Assembly (NCBI RefSeq): GCF_000410875.1 | Contig: NZ_AROI01000024.1 | Location: 1-64,000 of the forward strand | DNA length: 64,000 bases | From: Halopseudomonas pelagia CL-AP6 | GTDB taxonomy: Bacteria > Pseudomonadota > Gammaproteobacteria > Pseudomonadales > Pseudomonadaceae | Reading direction: 5' to 3' | Shown here: positions 45,201 to 51,854 of the stretch, piece by piece | Numbering within the stretch: the stretch's first letter is position 1 | Layout of the letters: each line of letters begins with the position of its first letter | Notes under the pieces: model-generated | Database searches by the model: none | Seen by the model: the letters and a program-made list of their open reading frames with translations, nothing else | Told to the model about the DNA's origin: nothing | Translations under genes and position numbers: made by a program

Positions 45201-45708
45201 GGCCCTCGGCCCAGTCGTTGAGCCAGTCGGCACGATAGACCTGGTACTGATCGAACAGGTCAGCCAGGCGCTCAGCCAATTGATAACGCTTGCGGCAATC
45301 GGCATCGTCGGCCAGAAAGCGCTGCAAAGGGGCAAACGCGGGTTGATCCAACAGCCCCGGCAGCAGGCGCATCAGGCGCCAGGTCAGGGGTTGCTTGTCC
45401 AATGGGGATTGCTCGGGAACCGCTTCGCGGCCGAGCACCGAGCGATAGGTCTGCCACAAAAACCGCGCCGGCAACTGCACATCCAGGGCTGCGGCAATAC
45501 CACAGCCACCCCCTTCCGCCTGCGGGTCAGCGGCCAGCGCCAGCTTCAGCCATTGGGCGATGCCGTTGCTTTGCACCAGCACCACCTCATTCTCCAGCGG
45601 ATGCAGCGGATACTGCCGGGTCCAACTGACCACCAGCTCACGCAAGGCTTCCAGACGGTTGCCATGGATAATCATCAAGCCGGGATCTAACGGGCGGGCA
45701 TCCTGCAT
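42235..45708 (-). CDS. recC: Exodeoxyribonuclease V gamma subunit RecC
   Basis: Chi-recognition and scaffold subunit of RecBCD, 1157 residues, with inactive helicase-like domains. Start 45708 (MQDARPLD) has GGAG five bases upstream; a frame extension to 45753 lacks support. N-terminal MIIHGNRLEALRELVVSW and PLENEVVLVQSNGIAQWLKLALA are typical, as are GISSLPAQTLEALAAIG, DIIVMVPDVNTYAPHVQAVFG, MRAIPFKHICLLGMNDGDYPR and RREDDRYLLLEAMLSAR. It heads a recC-recB-recD operon with ATGA overlaps at both junctions. Confidence 0.95.
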   Translation of the reverse strand: MQDARPLDPGLMIIHGNRLEALRELVVSWTRQYPLHPLENEVVLVQSNGIAQWLKLALAADPQAEGGGCGIAAALDVQLPARFLWQTYRSVLGREAVPEQSPLDKQPLTWRLMRLLPGLLDQPAFAPLQRFLADDADCRKRYQLAERLADLFDQYQVYRADWLNDWAEGRDRIRLAREGYRDLGAEECWQPALWRAVIDDVGNARLSDSRAGIHPRFVDQVLAASSPPAGLPRRVIVFGISSLPAQTLEALAAIGRFSQVLLCVLNPCQYHWGDIVADQDLLRHQYRRQQRRPNSPVQLDDSTLHQHAHPLLAAWGKQGRDYINLLDSHDERAGYEARFAAINGGRVDLFEQPGAETLLQQLQQDVLELSPLAETRERWPAVDSEKDRSIQFHLAHSPQREVEILHDQLLDAFDRDAQLRPRDIIVMVPDVNTYAPHVQAVFGQYGADDPRHIPYTLADQGQRGQEPLLIALEHLLRLPDSRLPVSEVLDLLDVPALRSHFGLGEADLPTLRRWIEGAGIRWGLDQQRRSQLGMPDGLEANTWRFGLRRMLLGYAVGQGEAWSDIEPYDEIGGLDAALLGPLSALLDALDRHEQALARPAAPSVWGERLRALLEDFFDAGSERDQYLLAQLQESLEQWLALCDAVGLQEALPLNVTAEAWLQGIGQDPLSQRFLAGAVNVCTLMPMRAIPFKHICLLGMNDGDYPRAQQPLDFDLMGRDYRPGDRSRREDDRYLLLEAMLSARQGLYISWVGRSIRDNGERPPSVLIGQLRDHLAAGWQPAQEADLLAGLTTVHPLQPFSLAYFTGQRGLFSYAREWLPLHGQVRLEAGNQALPAAVLEAAIELPALQRFLRNPVGHFYSQRLKVWLDEREVVTEDDEHFSLDGLQRYQLSQTLLDSLKDAQPESDLMALLEQGAVRLQQRGQLPLAGFAGLTSEQLLAPLADQLQRYHLQARLWDQRLDHPLPIAGRSAAVELSSWLADVRCSARQEGLLRLTLLPGLVLGKKSLNWRKLLNELVVHVCAAASGHCLSSCIISADADIQLLPLEQRQAAAIVQDWLDAWHQGLSRPLPVAPKTALAWLSAEDEDKASAQARQCFDGNDFSRGERLDSAALLRSFPDFASLSASGEFETFASLLYQPLVRAEAEQWLIISPATQVQA

Positions 45709-45838
45709 CAAGGCTCCGGGGGTAAGCGTGTTATGAACACACGAGAGGTACACAAATCACTGCGTGCAGGTTAGGCAATAGTATTGCCGCCGTCCATGCG
45801 GCAATAGGTTATAGAACAATATCAACAGGCACTGCCGC

Positions 45839-47188
45839 CTAGACCTGGCTGCCCAGATAACGCCTCTCCCACGGGGTTATTTCGTTCATGAAATCCTCCA
45901 ACTCGAGGGCTTTGGTCGCGACGTAGCCCTCAATGAACTCATCGCCGAACAGCTCACGGGCCAGCGCGCTGCGACGCAGACGGCTCAAGGCCTCATGCAG
46001 TGTGCCCGGCAATGTCAGCTCTTCCGGCGCCTCGAACTCACCCTGGAAGGCCGCACTGGGCTCGATTTCGTTCTCGATACCATAAAGCCCTGCCGCCAGG
46101 CTTACTGCGATGGCCAGATAGGGATTGGCATCAGCGCCGGGCAAACGGTTCTCGACGCGCCGGTCTACCGGGCCGCTAGCGGGAATGCGCAACCCCGCAC
46201 TACGATTGTCGTGGGACCAGCAGAGGTTATTCGGCGAGGCGTAGGTATGACAGAAGCGCTGATAAGAGTTGATGTGCGGCGCCATCAGCAGGGTCAGGTC
46301 GGCCAGGCAGTGCTGTAAGCCGCCAATGTAATGCGGGAAGCTGAACGTCGGTTCGCCATTGGCCGGATCGGTGAAAATATTCCGGCCCTGGGTTCGCTCG
46401 ACGATGCTCTGGTGAATATGCATCGAGCAACCCGGTACCCGCGCCAAGGGCTTGGCCATACACACGGCAATCAGACCATGCTTGAGCGCTACCTCATGCA
46501 GCATGTGCTTGAACAGGAAGGTCTGATCGGCGATCAGCAGCGGATTGTCATGCACGAAATTGACCTCGAATTGGCTCACGCCCATTTCGTGCATGAAGGT
46601 ATCGCGCGGTATACCCAGCGCCGCCATGGCGACCTTTAGCTCCTCGAAAAAAGGCCGCAGGCCGTTGTTCGAGCTGACACTGAACGCGGCGTTGCCAGCT
46701 TCACGCCGGCCATCCAGGCCGACCGGAGGCTGAAAGGACTGATGCACATCGGCGTGCGGTTCGAACAGAAAGAATTCCAGCTCCGTGGCCACCACCGGCT
46801 GCCAGTTCCGCTCGGCATAGCGGGCAATGACCGTCTGCAGCAGGCTGCGACTGGAGAGTCCGGACAGTGACCCATCCAGCTCCACCGCATCACAGATCGC
46901 CAGCGCCCGCGGCGATTCTGCCCAGGGCAACACATGCACTTGATCCGCAACGGCGCGCAGCACCAGATCACCATCCTCACTGCCGTAAAAGCGCGGCTCG
47001 GGATAGCCGCCCATAACCGCCTGCAGCAGCACGCCGCGGGCCATTTGCAGGCGCCGGCCCTGGAGGAAGCCCGTGACGGTCATGACCTTGCCACGCGGGA
47101 TGCCGTTCAGGTCTGGTGTCACACACTCAATGTCGGATACCCCGGCCAGACGCATGTCCAGCGAGAGAGCAGATAGGGGTGATGTCAT
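45839..47188 (-). CDS. Glutamine-synthetase-like ligase, PuuA/gamma-glutamylpolyamine synthetase type
   Basis: ATP-dependent ligase of the GS superfamily, 449 residues, probably joining glutamate to an amine such as putrescine or a longer polyamine. N-terminal beta-grasp: SDIECVTPDLNGIPRGKVM. Catalytic domain: ATELEFFLFEPH, HEMGVSQFEVNFVH, MAKPLARVPGCSMHIHQS, NNLCWSHDNRSAGLRIP and RRVENRLPGADANPYLAIAVSLAAG. There is no adenylylation-site tyrosine of GlnA type. The N-terminal region and overall pattern match the PuuA-like enzymes of pseudomonads rather than GlnA. Polyamine genes lie 2 kb away at 49154-51545. Confidence 0.88.
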   Translation of the reverse strand: MTSPLSALSLDMRLAGVSDIECVTPDLNGIPRGKVMTVTGFLQGRRLQMARGVLLQAVMGGYPEPRFYGSEDGDLVLRAVADQVHVLPWAESPRALAICDAVELDGSLSGLSSRSLLQTVIARYAERNWQPVVATELEFFLFEPHADVHQSFQPPVGLDGRREAGNAAFSVSSNNGLRPFFEELKVAMAALGIPRDTFMHEMGVSQFEVNFVHDNPLLIADQTFLFKHMLHEVALKHGLIAVCMAKPLARVPGCSMHIHQSIVERTQGRNIFTDPANGEPTFSFPHYIGGLQHCLADLTLLMAPHINSYQRFCHTYASPNNLCWSHDNRSAGLRIPASGPVDRRVENRLPGADANPYLAIAVSLAAGLYGIENEIEPSAAFQGEFEAPEELTLPGTLHEALSRLRRSALARELFGDEFIEGYVATKALELEDFMNEITPWERRYLGSQV

Positions 47189-47330
47189 GATCGAATACCT
47201 TGTGTCAGGAAAACCGTTCGGCAGGTCGTTGGCAAAGCTTCCGGATGATAGCCCGGCAGGGCACAGACGTCACCGCCCTAGCGCGCACAAACGGCTGGCA
47301 GTGACCAGAGGGATACAGTATTGTAGAAAT

Positions 47331-47368
47331 ATGAACGAACGTTCATTCTAAATTCTTTTCAATATTAT
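47331..47368 (+). promoter_or_regulatory. Operator-like palindrome over a promoter for the VOC lipoprotein
   Basis: Inverted repeat ATGAACG-AA-CGTTCAT at 47331-47346 (7-bp perfect arms), 49 bp before the lipoprotein start. A -10-like TATTAT occurs at 47363-47368, and its expected -35 position (47340-47345) falls inside the palindrome, so a bound protein would block polymerase. Palindromes of this kind are common targets of TetR-family repressors. Which regulator binds is unknown; the region also serves the divergent GS-like gene. Confidence 0.5.
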
Positions 47369-47394
47369 GCTTCATAACAAAAAGGACAAACATC

Positions 47395-49086
47395 ATGTCT
47401 GCCGCCTCTCGCCTCAAGGCCCTGTTGTTGCTCGGGTTCATCGCTTTGCTAGCCGGCTGCCTCAGCAGCAGTGGGAGTGGCCGCAGCTCCAACGACACGC
47501 CGCCCCCTGCCGCCCCCGAAACCACCCCCAACCTGGTATTTCTGAGTGCTGCTGGAATTGGCGTCAGCGATCTCGAAGCCTCAGTTTCGCTCTATACCAA
47601 CGGCATGGGCATGCGTGAACTCCAACGCCTGACCCGGGACAACCGCACCGAAGTGGTACTCGAATCTGCCGACGCGCGTGGCTCGAATATTGTGCTGATG
47701 GACTTTACCGATGGGATAGGTCGGAACTTCCAGCAAAACCCCGGCAAGTTGGTGTTCTACGCCAAGGACCCCGCAGCCTTTGCGGAGGAGTTTGTCGCTT
47801 CGGGCGGACGCATTACTCTTCCCCCCGCGCCGCAGCCAAGCTTTGACAATGTGGTAGTCGGTTTCGGACGGGACCTGGATAACAACCTGATCGAGATCGT
47901 TGGCGAAACCCATGCAACCGAGTCCTTTTTTGGCGCCTTTGGCCTTGGCGTCAGCGATCTGGACACTGCCCGGGATTTCTACGTTAATGTGCTCGGCTTT
48001 GAGCAGAGCCAGTTCTTGCAGATTCCGGGGCAGTATGACGAATACATCCTGACCTCACCGGTGCCTGGCAGCTCCGCAGTGGTGCTGATGAACTGGACCA
48101 ACGGCAGCGTTCGCAACTACACGGACAATCCGCTGAAACTGGAGCTGGCTGTGGCTTATCCCGATAAACTTGCCGACGTCATCGGAGCATCGGATGGTGG
48201 CGTCATTCGCGAACCCAGCGCTGCGGAGGAAGCTGACCTCGACGGCGCACTGCTCGGCTATGCCAGCGATGCCGACGGCACTTTACTGGAAATACGCCAA
48301 GGCATCCGCGGCTATCTGGGTGCCGCAGGCATCGGTGTCGAGGATCTGGAGGCCGCCGTCCGTTTCTATGACGCCGGGCTGGGCATGCAGGAAGTAGCGC
48401 GCCGCAGCCGCGATGATCGTGACGAAGTGGTCATGCGCTCAGCTGACGGGCGTGGCTCGGAAGTGGTGCTGATGGGCTTTACCGACGGCGTTGCTCGCAA
48501 CTATCAGCAAAACCCCGGCAAACTGGTGTTTTATGTGAAGGACCCCGATCAATACGCGCTGGACATTGTCGCGGCAGGAGGACGGGTCACCGTGCCTCCT
48601 GCGTTTCAGGCAGGGCTGGGTGTAACGGTGGGCTTTGGCCGTGATCTGGATAACAACCTGATTGAGTTCGTCGGCAGTGCTGATGCGATTGAATCCTACT
48701 TTGGCGCCTTCGGCATCGGCGTCAGCGATCTTCAGGCCGCCCGCGATTTTTATGTCGCCGAGCTAGGCTTTCGCGAACTGATCTTTCTGCCCATTCCATT
48801 CCAGTATGACGAGTATATCCTCCAAGGCCAGGGCGGTTCAGCACTGGTGCTGATGAACTGGACCAATGGCAGCTCACGTAATTACACAGACAATCCGGTG
48901 AAGCTGGAGGTGCGCAGCATGTCGCCGGAAGGCTTCGCGCAGGCCGTCATTGACGCTGGCGAGCGGGTAACCGAAGCGCCGGGCGCCACCACCGACACTG
49001 ACCGCGAGGGTGAAACCGTAGGCTACGCCAAGGATGCCGATGGCACGCTGATCGAAATCCTCCGCGCGCCCTGGCAAAAGAACTAA
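47395..49086 (+). CDS. Lipoprotein with four tandem VOC (glyoxalase-fold) modules
   Basis: A 563-residue protein with a lipobox signal (LLAGC, Cys22) and a Ser/Pro-rich linker, followed by four vicinal-oxygen-chelate modules at about 46-167, 172-300, 303-418 and 422-560. Modules 1 and 3 are near copies (GIGVSDLEASV/GIGVEDLEAAV; QQNPGKLVFYAKDP/QQNPGKLVFYVKDP; GFGRDLDNNLIE in both). Modules 2 and 4 are also near copies (FGAFGLGVSDL/FGAFGIGVSDL; QYDEYIL; VLMNWTNGS; RNYTDNP). So a two-module unit was duplicated. VOC proteins are usually cytosolic enzymes or binding proteins; a lipid-anchored form would face the periplasm or surface. Function unknown. Ribosome site AAGGA is a few bases before the ATG. 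Confidence 0.88.
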   Translation: MSAASRLKALLLLGFIALLAGCLSSSGSGRSSNDTPPPAAPETTPNLVFLSAAGIGVSDLEASVSLYTNGMGMRELQRLTRDNRTEVVLESADARGSNIVLMDFTDGIGRNFQQNPGKLVFYAKDPAAFAEEFVASGGRITLPPAPQPSFDNVVVGFGRDLDNNLIEIVGETHATESFFGAFGLGVSDLDTARDFYVNVLGFEQSQFLQIPGQYDEYILTSPVPGSSAVVLMNWTNGSVRNYTDNPLKLELAVAYPDKLADVIGASDGGVIREPSAAEEADLDGALLGYASDADGTLLEIRQGIRGYLGAAGIGVEDLEAAVRFYDAGLGMQEVARRSRDDRDEVVMRSADGRGSEVVLMGFTDGVARNYQQNPGKLVFYVKDPDQYALDIVAAGGRVTVPPAFQAGLGVTVGFGRDLDNNLIEFVGSADAIESYFGAFGIGVSDLQAARDFYVAELGFRELIFLPIPFQYDEYILQGQGGSALVLMNWTNGSSRNYTDNPVKLEVRSMSPEGFAQAVIDAGERVTEAPGATTDTDREGETVGYAKDADGTLIEILRAPWQKN

Positions 49087-49104
49087 CCACTCCAGCACTC
49101 AGAA

Positions 49105-49138
49105 AAAAGGCCAGCCAGGTTGCCCTGGCTGGCCTTTT
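49105..49138. terminator. Bidirectional intrinsic terminator
   Basis: Perfect 15-bp stem: AAAAGGCCAGCCAGG (49105-49119), loop TTGC, and CCTGGCTGGCCTTTT (49124-49138). It lies between convergent genes (the VOC lipoprotein ends at 49086; the dehydrogenase ends at 49154 on the minus strand). A-rich and T-rich flanks on both sides allow termination in both directions. Confidence 0.92.
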
Positions 49139-49153
49139 CAGCGCTATAGTTGC

Positions 49154-50392
49154 TCAGAAATTCAACGCGCGATCGCCGTCCTCGTCGCGAATACGCGTCG
49201 GCAAACCCATCTCGTTCAGCAGCTTGAGAAAGGGTTTGGGCGGTAGCTCTTCGACGTTGGCCATTTTTTGCACATCCCATTCACCGCTGGCGATCAACAA
49301 TGCAGCTGCGACAGGTGGCACACCCGCTGTATAGGAAATCCCCTGGCTACCGACTTCCTGATAGGCCTCAGCATGGTCAGCGACGTTGTAGATAAAAACT
49401 TCGCGGTCCTCACCGTCCTTCTTGCCTTTGACCAGATCGCCGATACAGGTTTTGCCCTGATAGTTCGGCGCCAGCGAGGACGGATCAGGCAATACTGCCT
49501 TAACCACTTTCAGCGGCACCACTTCCAGACCTTCGGCCGTGGTCACCGGCTGCTCCGAGAGCAGGCCCAGGTTGTTGAGCACGGTAAATACGTTGATGTA
49601 ATGCTCACCAAAGCCCATCCAGAAGCGCACGTTCGGCACCTTGAGATTCTGCGACAGCGAGTGCACTTCATCATGGCCGGTCATGTAGCTGGTATGTGCG
49701 CCAACCACCGGCAGGTCGTCGTTGCGCTTGACCTCGAACATCTTGTTGCTGACCCATTGGCTATTCTGCCAGGACCAGACGGTACCGGTGAACTCACGGA
49801 AGTTGATCTCCGGGTCGAAGTTGGTGGCGAAGTACTTCCCGTGGCTGCCAGCATTTATATCGATGATGTCGATATCACTGACGCTGTCGAAGTAGTCGCT
49901 GACCGCCAGTGCCGCATAGGCATTGACCACGCCCGGATCAAAACCGATCCCCAGAATGGCAGTGATGCCATTGGCCTCGCACAGCTCGCGACGCTTCCAT
50001 TCGTAGTTCGCATACCACGGCGGGGTTTCACAGATCTTGCTCGGATCCTCATGGATCGCGGTATCCAGATAGGCTGCGCCGGTTTCGATACAGGCCTGCA
50101 GCACGGCCATATTGACGAAAGCCGATCCGACATTGATGACGATTTGCGACTGTGTCTTGGCAATCAGCGCCTTGGTCGCCTCGACATCGAGAGCATCCAG
50201 CGCATGCGCTTGCAATTCACCGGCAACCTTGAGGCTGCCCTTTTCCCGTACGCTGTCGACCAATTGCTGGCATTTTTCTACCGTACGTGAAGCAATATGA
50301 ATATTGCCCAGCATATCGTTATGCTGCGCACACTTATGCACGACAACCTGGGCAACACCGCCGGCACCAATAATCAGAACGTTTTTCTTCAT
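49154..50392 (-). CDS. Carboxynorspermidine dehydrogenase (saccharopine dehydrogenase family)
   Basis: NADPH-dependent reductive enzyme expected to join aspartate semialdehyde with a diamine to give carboxynorspermidine or carboxyspermidine, cytosolic, 412 residues. Start 50392 (MKKNVLIIGAGGVAQVVVHKC) follows a GAGGAAGAGA ribosome site; the frame extension to 50518 overlaps the intergenic region and nspC end. Family markers are IVINVGSAFVNMAVLQACIETG, YLDTAIHEDP, ILGIGFDPGVVNAYA and a GSQGISYTAGVPPVAAALL segment. It is followed in pathway order by nspC upstream on the same strand. Lysine-forming saccharopine dehydrogenase is the main alternative and is less likely given nspC. Confidence 0.92.
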   Translation of the reverse strand: MKKNVLIIGAGGVAQVVVHKCAQHNDMLGNIHIASRTVEKCQQLVDSVREKGSLKVAGELQAHALDALDVEATKALIAKTQSQIVINVGSAFVNMAVLQACIETGAAYLDTAIHEDPSKICETPPWYANYEWKRRELCEANGITAILGIGFDPGVVNAYAALAVSDYFDSVSDIDIIDINAGSHGKYFATNFDPEINFREFTGTVWSWQNSQWVSNKMFEVKRNDDLPVVGAHTSYMTGHDEVHSLSQNLKVPNVRFWMGFGEHYINVFTVLNNLGLLSEQPVTTAEGLEVVPLKVVKAVLPDPSSLAPNYQGKTCIGDLVKGKKDGEDREVFIYNVADHAEAYQEVGSQGISYTAGVPPVAAALLIASGEWDVQKMANVEELPPKPFLKLLNEMGLPTRIRDEDGDRALNF

Positions 50393-50438
50393 GTCTCTTC
50401 CTCGAAACGCCTCCTTGGAAAAGGCTGGGTTAAAGGCC

Positions 50439-51545
50439 TCAGGAGAGGCCGTTGACAAAGTCTTCGAATCCGAACTCGCGGACCAGTTCAATCTCACCGT
50501 CCAGCTGACGCACAGCAATGGACGGCATCTTCACACCATTGAACCAGTTCTTCTTGACCATGGTGTAACCGGCCGCATCGATAAACGACAGCCGATCACC
50601 AATTTTCAACGGTTTGTCGAAGCGGAACTCACCAAAGATATCGCCCGCCAGGCACGACTTGCCGCACACCATGTACTCATGTTCACCCTCACAGGGTTCC
50701 ATCTTCGCCGGTTGGCGGTAGATCAGCAGATCGAGCATATGCGCCTCGATGGAGCTGTCGACTACAGCCAGCTGCTTGCCGTTGTACAGAGTATCAAGCA
50801 CCGACACTTCCAACGAGGTGCTCATGGTGATCGCCGCCTCGCCGGGCTCAAGATACACCTGCACATCATAAAGTTCGGCGAAACGCTTGAGCCGTTCGCA
50901 AAAGGCGTCCAGCGGATAACCGTCGCCGGTGAAGTGAATGCCGCCACCCAGGCTAACCCAGTCGACCTGCTCCAACAGTTCTCCAAAGCGCTCTTCAATC
51001 TGACCGAGCATCTGGTCAAACAGCGCGAAATCGCTGTTCTCGCAATTGTTGTGAATCATAAAACCGGAGACCTGATCGATCACCTCTGTGACCTTGGCCG
51101 CATCCCACTCGCCAAGACGGCTGAACGGGCGCGAAGGATCGGCAATCAGAAATTCTGAGCTGCTCACGCCTGGATTCAGACGCAGGCCGCGCACATGCAG
51201 AGCAGAGGCATCGGCGAAGCGCTCAAGCTGACTGATCGAGTTGAAGATGATCTTGTCTGAATGCGCCAACACTTCCTCGATTTCATCATCGCCGTAGGCC
51301 ACGCTATAGGCGTGGGTCTCACCGCCAAACTTCAGTCGCCCGAGTTTGACCTCATACAGCGAAGAGGATGTGGTGCCGTCCATATATTCCTGCATCAGAT
51401 CGAACACCGACCAGGTGGCAAAACACTTCAGCGCCAGCAATGCCTTGGCTCCGGAGTGCTCGCGTACATAGGCAATCTTCTCCAGATTGCGCAGCAGCTT
51501 GCTCTTGTCGATCAGGTAATACGGCGTCTTGATCACGTGAGTCAT
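50439..51545 (-). CDS. nspC: Carboxynorspermidine decarboxylase
   Basis: PLP-dependent decarboxylase of the alanine-racemase fold that makes norspermidine or spermidine from the carboxylated precursor. The PLP lysine is Lys40 in AKALLALKCFATW. Other signatures are EVKLGRLKFGGETHAYSV, GLRLNPGVSSSEF, SRLGEW, VSLGGGIHFTGDGYPLD, YLEPGEAA and CGKSCLAGDIFGEF, which bears the substrate-side cysteine. Length 368 is standard. With the adjacent dehydrogenase it forms the alternative (SAM-decarboxylase-independent) polyamine route, first gene of a two-gene operon with a 46-bp gap. Confidence 0.94.
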   Translation of the reverse strand: MTHVIKTPYYLIDKSKLLRNLEKIAYVREHSGAKALLALKCFATWSVFDLMQEYMDGTTSSSLYEVKLGRLKFGGETHAYSVAYGDDEIEEVLAHSDKIIFNSISQLERFADASALHVRGLRLNPGVSSSEFLIADPSRPFSRLGEWDAAKVTEVIDQVSGFMIHNNCENSDFALFDQMLGQIEERFGELLEQVDWVSLGGGIHFTGDGYPLDAFCERLKRFAELYDVQVYLEPGEAAITMSTSLEVSVLDTLYNGKQLAVVDSSIEAHMLDLLIYRQPAKMEPCEGEHEYMVCGKSCLAGDIFGEFRFDKPLKIGDRLSFIDAAGYTMVKKNWFNGVKMPSIAVRQLDGEIELVREFGFEDFVNGLS

Positions 51546-51854
51546 ACCCCTCTGGTCGGTGCCGAACCTCCGGGCAGGGCCCGGCGTCGAGAAAGCGCGC
51601 GATTATAGTTTAAAGGGACCCAGGCTTCGAGAAAAAATGCAGCGCCTTACCCGCCCTGTCGGCTGTCGAGCATAGCGGCCTAGTGTGGCAATTTGGCTGC
51701 ATATTTCAAGAACCGCTCTCTTTGACGCGAATCAATGCAGTTAGCGCATCAAAAAGACACCTAAAATGCATTGGATATATAGAAGCTGCGGATTTTATAG
51801 TTACCTCCACTTTCGAGTGACTTCCGATAAAAACAACACTGGAGTTTATCGATC
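51546..51854. other. 309-bp divergent intergenic region
   Basis: Separates nspC (minus) from the alkyl sulfatase (plus). It is AT-richer near the sulfatase. A weak sigma-70-like pair TTGGAT (51771-51776) and TTATAG (51795-51800), spacing 18, could drive the sulfatase gene. The ribosome site CTGGAG lies just before its ATG. I see no coding region, RNA or strong palindrome here. Confidence 0.4.

Noticed and set aside
44722-45690. Plus-strand open frame of 322 codons inside recC
   Set aside because: Antisense shadow of recC, with no recognisable domain and no convincing ribosome site.
49239-49248. GGCGGTAGCT, resembling the ops element of JUMPstart leaders
   Set aside because: It lies inside the coding sequence of a minus-strand gene, far from any polysaccharide operon start, so it is a chance match.
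49268-50290. Plus-strand open frame of 340 codons opposite the carboxynorspermidine dehydrogenase
   Set aside because: The minus-strand frame has clear saccharopine-dehydrogenase motifs; the plus frame is a codon-bias shadow.
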